Positions 5,372 to 8,523 of a stretch of 8,523 nt of DNA are shown piece by piece (the stretch's first letter is position 1; each line of letters opens with the position of its first letter). The DNA comes from Lentisphaeria bacterium. GTDB lineage: Bacteria; Verrucomicrobiota; Lentisphaeria; JABSQK01; UBA12247. Both the position numbers and the translations under genes were made by a program. Below the pieces are notes generated by a model, which saw nothing but the letters and a program-made list of their open reading frames with translations, had not been told where the DNA came from and did no database searches. The stretch is taken from contig DMTJ01000033.1 of the NCBI GenBank assembly GCA_003477185.1, positions 1 through 8,523 of the forward strand, given 5' to 3'.

Positions 5372-7573
5372 ATGTCCAAAACCCTCCGCCCTTTCCTGAC
5401 AGCAATTGCGGTCTTCGCAATCACTTGCCTCACCCTTCACGCAGCCCCCAAGCCCAACATCGTCCATATCATGATCGACGACCTGGGCTGGCAGGATATT
5501 GCCAGCCATAAGGTAGATGGAAAGCCGGTGTATAAGACCCCGCATCTGGATCGGCTGACGCGCCAGGGGCGCCGTTTCACGCAGGGCTATTCGCCAGCGC
5601 CGACATGCGCGCCGTCGCGGGCTGCATTTCTGCGTGGGCAGTTTCCCGCCAACACTGGTGTCTACCACGTCATGGGCGGGCGTATCCCACGCCCACACCA
5701 CAATGGGCTGCCCTATATCCCGCCGTTCTACCCCTATGGGTTGTCCCTGGACGCTCCGACCATACCGAAGGTTCTGCGCAAAGCTGGCTATGTCAGTGGG
5801 CACGTCGGCAAATGGCATCTCGGCGGGAAGTCCGCGGGCTACCCGTTCCCCCCAGATCAGGGATTTGACTTTGGCTTCAGCGAACGAAACGGCCGCAGTA
5901 AGTATTACAACGATCCAGACCTCTGGCGCTCCAATGAAAGTGACAAAAACTCATTCTTTGGCTCCTGGTCACGAATGAAACCAGACCGTCTGTCCGACTT
6001 CGCCACAGCTGGCGCTGAGGACCGCTATCAATTGGACGAAGGTGGCCGGCCGTTCGACAAGCCGCTCGACCTGGCGCTGGGCTTTCTCAAGAAATACAAC
6101 GACCGCCCGTTCTTCCTCAACTTCTGCACCTACTACGTGCATGGCCCCATTCAGACGCGCGACCGCGCTCGCTTCGACCTCTACCTGAACAAGATGGGCC
6201 AGGCCTTCCCCGATGATCCAGAAGCCGAACCGGATGGCCCCGGCCACATTAACCCGTACTACGGGGCCATGGTCGATACCATCGACTGGATGGTCGGCCA
6301 GGTCATCACCTGCCTCGAGACCACCGATGATCCGCGCAACCCGGGACACAAGCTGATCGACAATACGTACGTTGTCCTGGACTCGGACAACGGCGGTTGG
6401 ATTGGCAACCCGGGCCGACGGATCACCGACAACAGCCCGCTCTACGGTGGCAAGCAAACCACCTATGAAGGCGGGATCCGCATTCCGTTTTTGGTTCGTG
6501 GCCCCAACGTACCTGCAGGCACCAACTGCGACACGCCAGTCAGCATGGTCGACCTGTTCCCCACATTCATGGCCATGGCCGGGCTGAAATACGACGCCGC
6601 GCTGGACCTCGATGGCTGCGACATCCTGCCGCTCATACATGGCACAGCCGACCAGGCCCGCCTCCCCAGCGGCAAGCAGCGTGAAGCTCTTTACTGGTAC
6701 TTCCCGACCGAGAGCCACATGTCCTCCGCGATTCGCAAGGGCCCCTGGAAGCTGATCCGCAACTATGGCGTCGGCATGAAAACGACCGAAGGCATCCAGC
6801 TCTTTCGTCTGTATCATGAGGACGGCTCGGTGCATGATCTTGGCGAGTCGAACAACCTCGCAGACAAGGAGCCTGCCACGCGCGATGCGCTGCTTGCCGA
6901 TCTCGAAGCGTTCCTCGCCACTGCTGGCATCTCCCCGCCCTATCGCAATCGGCTGGCGGCCCCCGAATCAGAGCAAGCGAGTTCACCAGCGATCCTCAGT
7001 CTTGGCACCCAGCATGACAGGGTCTGGGTGACGTTCGAAACCGGCAAGGGAAAAGTCGCGATTACCGAGGCCAAGTTCCTCTATACCCTCAGCCCACGCT
7101 GGATGGACTCCACGCGCGGCCACCGTGAGGAGTGGTTCTCCGCAGCGGCGACCATTCAGGACGGCCGCGTGACTGCGATCATGCCACCGGGCGCTACGCA
7201 TGGTGCCTTCTGCTTGCGTGACGCCAACGACTTTCTCATCACCTCCGAATCCATGCCGAGCTTTCAGGAGATCAGCCATGGCACCACGGACACTAAGATC
7301 CTTGAGAATGGCTTTGCCTACAAGCCCGGACTGTTTGCGCTGATCAAGCTAGGTGAGCAAGCCCGCAACTCAGCAAAGAAGGCGAACCTGGACACCACAG
7401 TCCTGGAGGCTGCGATTGCCAGCGCCCGGCAGGCCCATGAGTCCGAGGATGACTCCGATGTCCTCCATTGCAATGCCATCCGCATGCTGCGTGTGGCCAT
7501 CCGTAGTCAGGAGGGCGCACCTGAAGCGGCCAATTACCACATCAATCGCTTCCCGCTTGACCCGCTATTTTAA
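5372..7573 (+). CDS. Exported type I sulfatase with C-terminal accessory region
   Basis: This is a 733-residue arylsulfatase-family (S1, alkaline-phosphatase fold) enzyme that cleaves sulfate esters, probably on a glycan. Residues 1-24 are a signal peptide ending L-H-A before A25. The metal site begins with Asp36-Asp37 in I-D-D-L-G-W. The maturation motif Cys79-A-P-S-Arg83 (P-A-P-T-C-A-P-S-R) marks the cysteine oxidised to formylglycine. Other likely active-site residues are Lys147 and His149 (G-H-V-G-K-W-H), His257 (Y-V-H-G-P), Asp339-Asn340 (D-S-D-N-G-G) and Lys361 (Y-G-G-K-Q-T). The sulfatase domain ends near residue 520. Residues 535-630 look like a separate beta-sandwich (W-V-T-F-E-T-G-K-G, later G-A-F-C-L-R-D), and 640-733 are mostly helical. 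The start is chosen for the signal peptide; no clear ribosome binding site precedes it. The 45-base gap upstream includes the 3' half of the hairpin. The substrate cannot be predicted from this sequence, and no maturation enzyme is present here. Confidence 0.93.
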   Translation: MSKTLRPFLTAIAVFAITCLTLHAAPKPNIVHIMIDDLGWQDIASHKVDGKPVYKTPHLDRLTRQGRRFTQGYSPAPTCAPSRAAFLRGQFPANTGVYHVMGGRIPRPHHNGLPYIPPFYPYGLSLDAPTIPKVLRKAGYVSGHVGKWHLGGKSAGYPFPPDQGFDFGFSERNGRSKYYNDPDLWRSNESDKNSFFGSWSRMKPDRLSDFATAGAEDRYQLDEGGRPFDKPLDLALGFLKKYNDRPFFLNFCTYYVHGPIQTRDRARFDLYLNKMGQAFPDDPEAEPDGPGHINPYYGAMVDTIDWMVGQVITCLETTDDPRNPGHKLIDNTYVVLDSDNGGWIGNPGRRITDNSPLYGGKQTTYEGGIRIPFLVRGPNVPAGTNCDTPVSMVDLFPTFMAMAGLKYDAALDLDGCDILPLIHGTADQARLPSGKQREALYWYFPTESHMSSAIRKGPWKLIRNYGVGMKTTEGIQLFRLYHEDGSVHDLGESNNLADKEPATRDALLADLEAFLATAGISPPYRNRLAAPESEQASSPAILSLGTQHDRVWVTFETGKGKVAITEAKFLYTLSPRWMDSTRGHREEWFSAAATIQDGRVTAIMPPGATHGAFCLRDANDFLITSESMPSFQEISHGTTDTKILENGFAYKPGLFALIKLGEQARNSAKKANLDTTVLEAAIASARQAHESEDDSDVLHCNAIRMLRVAIRSQEGAPEAANYHINRFPLDPLF

Positions 7574-7594
7574 GTGAAGAGGAAAGCTACACGC

Positions 7595-8523
7595 ATGAAG
7601 TCTAAATGGTCCTGGAAACTACTGCCGCTTCTCATTGCGCTGACTACGTTCGGTGCGGAGCGGCCGGCGAAGCCGAATATCGTGCTGATGCTGATCGACG
7701 ACTTGGGCTGGCAAGACGTCAGCTGCTACGACATCGACGAACCGAGTCCCTACGAGACACCGCATGTGGATGCGCTGGCAAAGCGCGGGGTACTGTTTCG
7801 GGATGCCTATTCGCCGGCCCCGACGTGTGCGCCGAGTCGTTGTGCGATCCTGGCGGGGCAGCATCCGGCGCGGTTGCAGAAGACACATGTCAAAGGCGGG
7901 CAGCCGCCCAAACCACGCAACGCAGCCCGAGACCGGCTGATCGACCCCTGGTATCGCGGGGGCCTTCCAGTGACCGAGACCACGGTCGCAGAGGTGCTGC
8001 GCGACCATGGCTACCGGACCGGGCATAGCGGCAAATGGCACGTGGCCATCAACCACAATAGCTACCCGAAACCGACCGATCATGGCTTCGACATCACGGT
8101 GCATGGCCGAGGTGTGAATTCAAAGATGAAGCCCCACCGCCTGACCGAATTTGCGACCGGCAACACCGACGATCCCTATCAGTTGGACGCCAACGGCTTT
8201 CCCAAGGACAGCGTTACGGAGGGAGCGATTAGCTTCATGAGCGACGCCAAGGCACAGCCGTTCTTCCTGTACTATGCGACCTGGCTGGTGCATTACCCGA
8301 TCCAGAGCCGCAGCAAGGCACTGCTAGAGAAGTACTGCCAGAAGCTGGGCGTGCCGTTCCCAACCAATCCGGACGGCTGGCCGCTGGATGGCCAGCGTAA
8401 CCCCTACTACTGCGCCATGGTCGAGATGGTCGATTATTACGTCGGCCAGCTGGTCACGTATCTGGAGACCACCGATGACCCGCGTTGGCCTGGGCATAAG
8501 CTGATCGACAATACCTACATCAT
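7595..8523 (+). CDS. Second exported type I sulfatase, cut by the window end
   Basis: The first 309 codons of a second sulfatase are present, open to the last base. Residues 1 to about 21 form a signal peptide (MKSKWSWKLL, then a hydrophobic stretch to F-G-A), followed by K-P-N-I-V-L-M-L-I-D-D-L-G-W with metal-binding Asp35-Asp36. Cys78-A-P-S-Arg82 is the formylglycine motif. Lys147 and His149 (G-H-S-G-K-W-H) and His233 (L-V-H-Y-P) match the first sulfatase; the Asp-Asn metal pair lies beyond the edge. It is clearly paralogous: both contain P-A-P-T-C-A-P-S-R, M-K-P-x-R-L-x-x-F-A-T, and L-E-T-T-D-D-P-R-x-P-G-H-K-L-I-D-N-T-Y. The region between Cys78 and Lys147 differs strongly, and the piece between about 168 and 178 is shorter than in the first enzyme, hinting at a different substrate pocket. 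The ATG follows the previous stop by 21 bases with a GAGG 12 bases upstream, so the two are probably co-transcribed. Confidence 0.93.
   Translation, partial: MKSKWSWKLLPLLIALTTFGAERPAKPNIVLMLIDDLGWQDVSCYDIDEPSPYETPHVDALAKRGVLFRDAYSPAPTCAPSRCAILAGQHPARLQKTHVKGGQPPKPRNAARDRLIDPWYRGGLPVTETTVAEVLRDHGYRTGHSGKWHVAINHNSYPKPTDHGFDITVHGRGVNSKMKPHRLTEFATGNTDDPYQLDANGFPKDSVTEGAISFMSDAKAQPFFLYYATWLVHYPIQSRSKALLEKYCQKLGVPFPTNPDGWPLDGQRNPYYCAMVEMVDYYVGQLVTYLETTDDPRWPGHKLIDNTYI

Noticed and set aside
4817..5818. Minus-strand open frame of 333 codons across the pilin-like and sulfatase genes
   Set aside because: Overlaps two well-supported genes and the hairpin between them; no start signal or domain pattern of its own.
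5969..6835. Minus-strand open frame of 288 codons inside the first sulfatase
   Set aside because: Fully antisense to conserved sulfatase motifs; composition is that of a mirror of the sense codons.
7606..8028. Plus-strand open frame of 140 codons in a different frame at the start of the second sulfatase
   Set aside because: It is out of frame with the sulfatase motifs, which run uninterrupted from 7595 to the window end.

Overview
The window reads as a piece of a polysaccharide-degradation (sulfatase) locus from a bacterium of the PVC group, most likely Lentisphaerota or a close Verrucomicrobiota relative. The evidence is the combination of a pilin-like protein with the FTLIELLVV...LLLPAL start and an H-X9-DG tail, a secreted protein with a PEP-CTERM/autotransporter-style 'W...NW...' opening, a GntR/LacI hybrid regulator, an FAD-dependent oxidoreductase of the FAD_oxidored (PF12831) type, and tandem secreted type I sulfatases. 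Base composition is moderately GC-rich, with codons favouring G or C at the third position. The phylum is an inference from gene families; there is no rRNA in the window. All convincing genes are on the + strand.

Region by region: (1) Bases 1-49 hold the tail of an upstream gene, followed by a good ribosome binding site and the FAD-dependent oxidoreductase (62-1963). (2) Bases 1964-2599 hold no intact gene. They contain what looks like a decayed gene fragment (about 2019-2385, two reading frames), a GC-rich terminator hairpin (2443-2459) and then a promoter with an overlapping palindrome (2535-2568). (3) Bases 2600-5326 are a tightly packed three-gene unit: GntR/LacI-type regulator, small secreted beta-rich protein, and pilin-like H-X9-DG protein, separated by only 2 and 1 bases. 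A hairpin encloses the last stop codon. (4) Bases 5372-7573 and 7595 to the window end encode two paralogous exported sulfatases 21 bases apart. The second is cut by the window edge.

How they may work together (inference): the regulator senses a small ligand, probably a sugar released from a sulfated glycan, and controls itself and the downstream genes. The two sulfatases would remove sulfate esters outside the cytoplasm after a cysteine-to-formylglycine maturation by an enzyme not encoded here. The secreted protein and pilin-like protein are probably surface or export components. The oxidoreductase is possibly involved in catabolism of the released sugars, but it sits behind a terminator and may be in a separate transcription unit. 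No RNA gene, CRISPR array, insertion sequence or attachment site was found.
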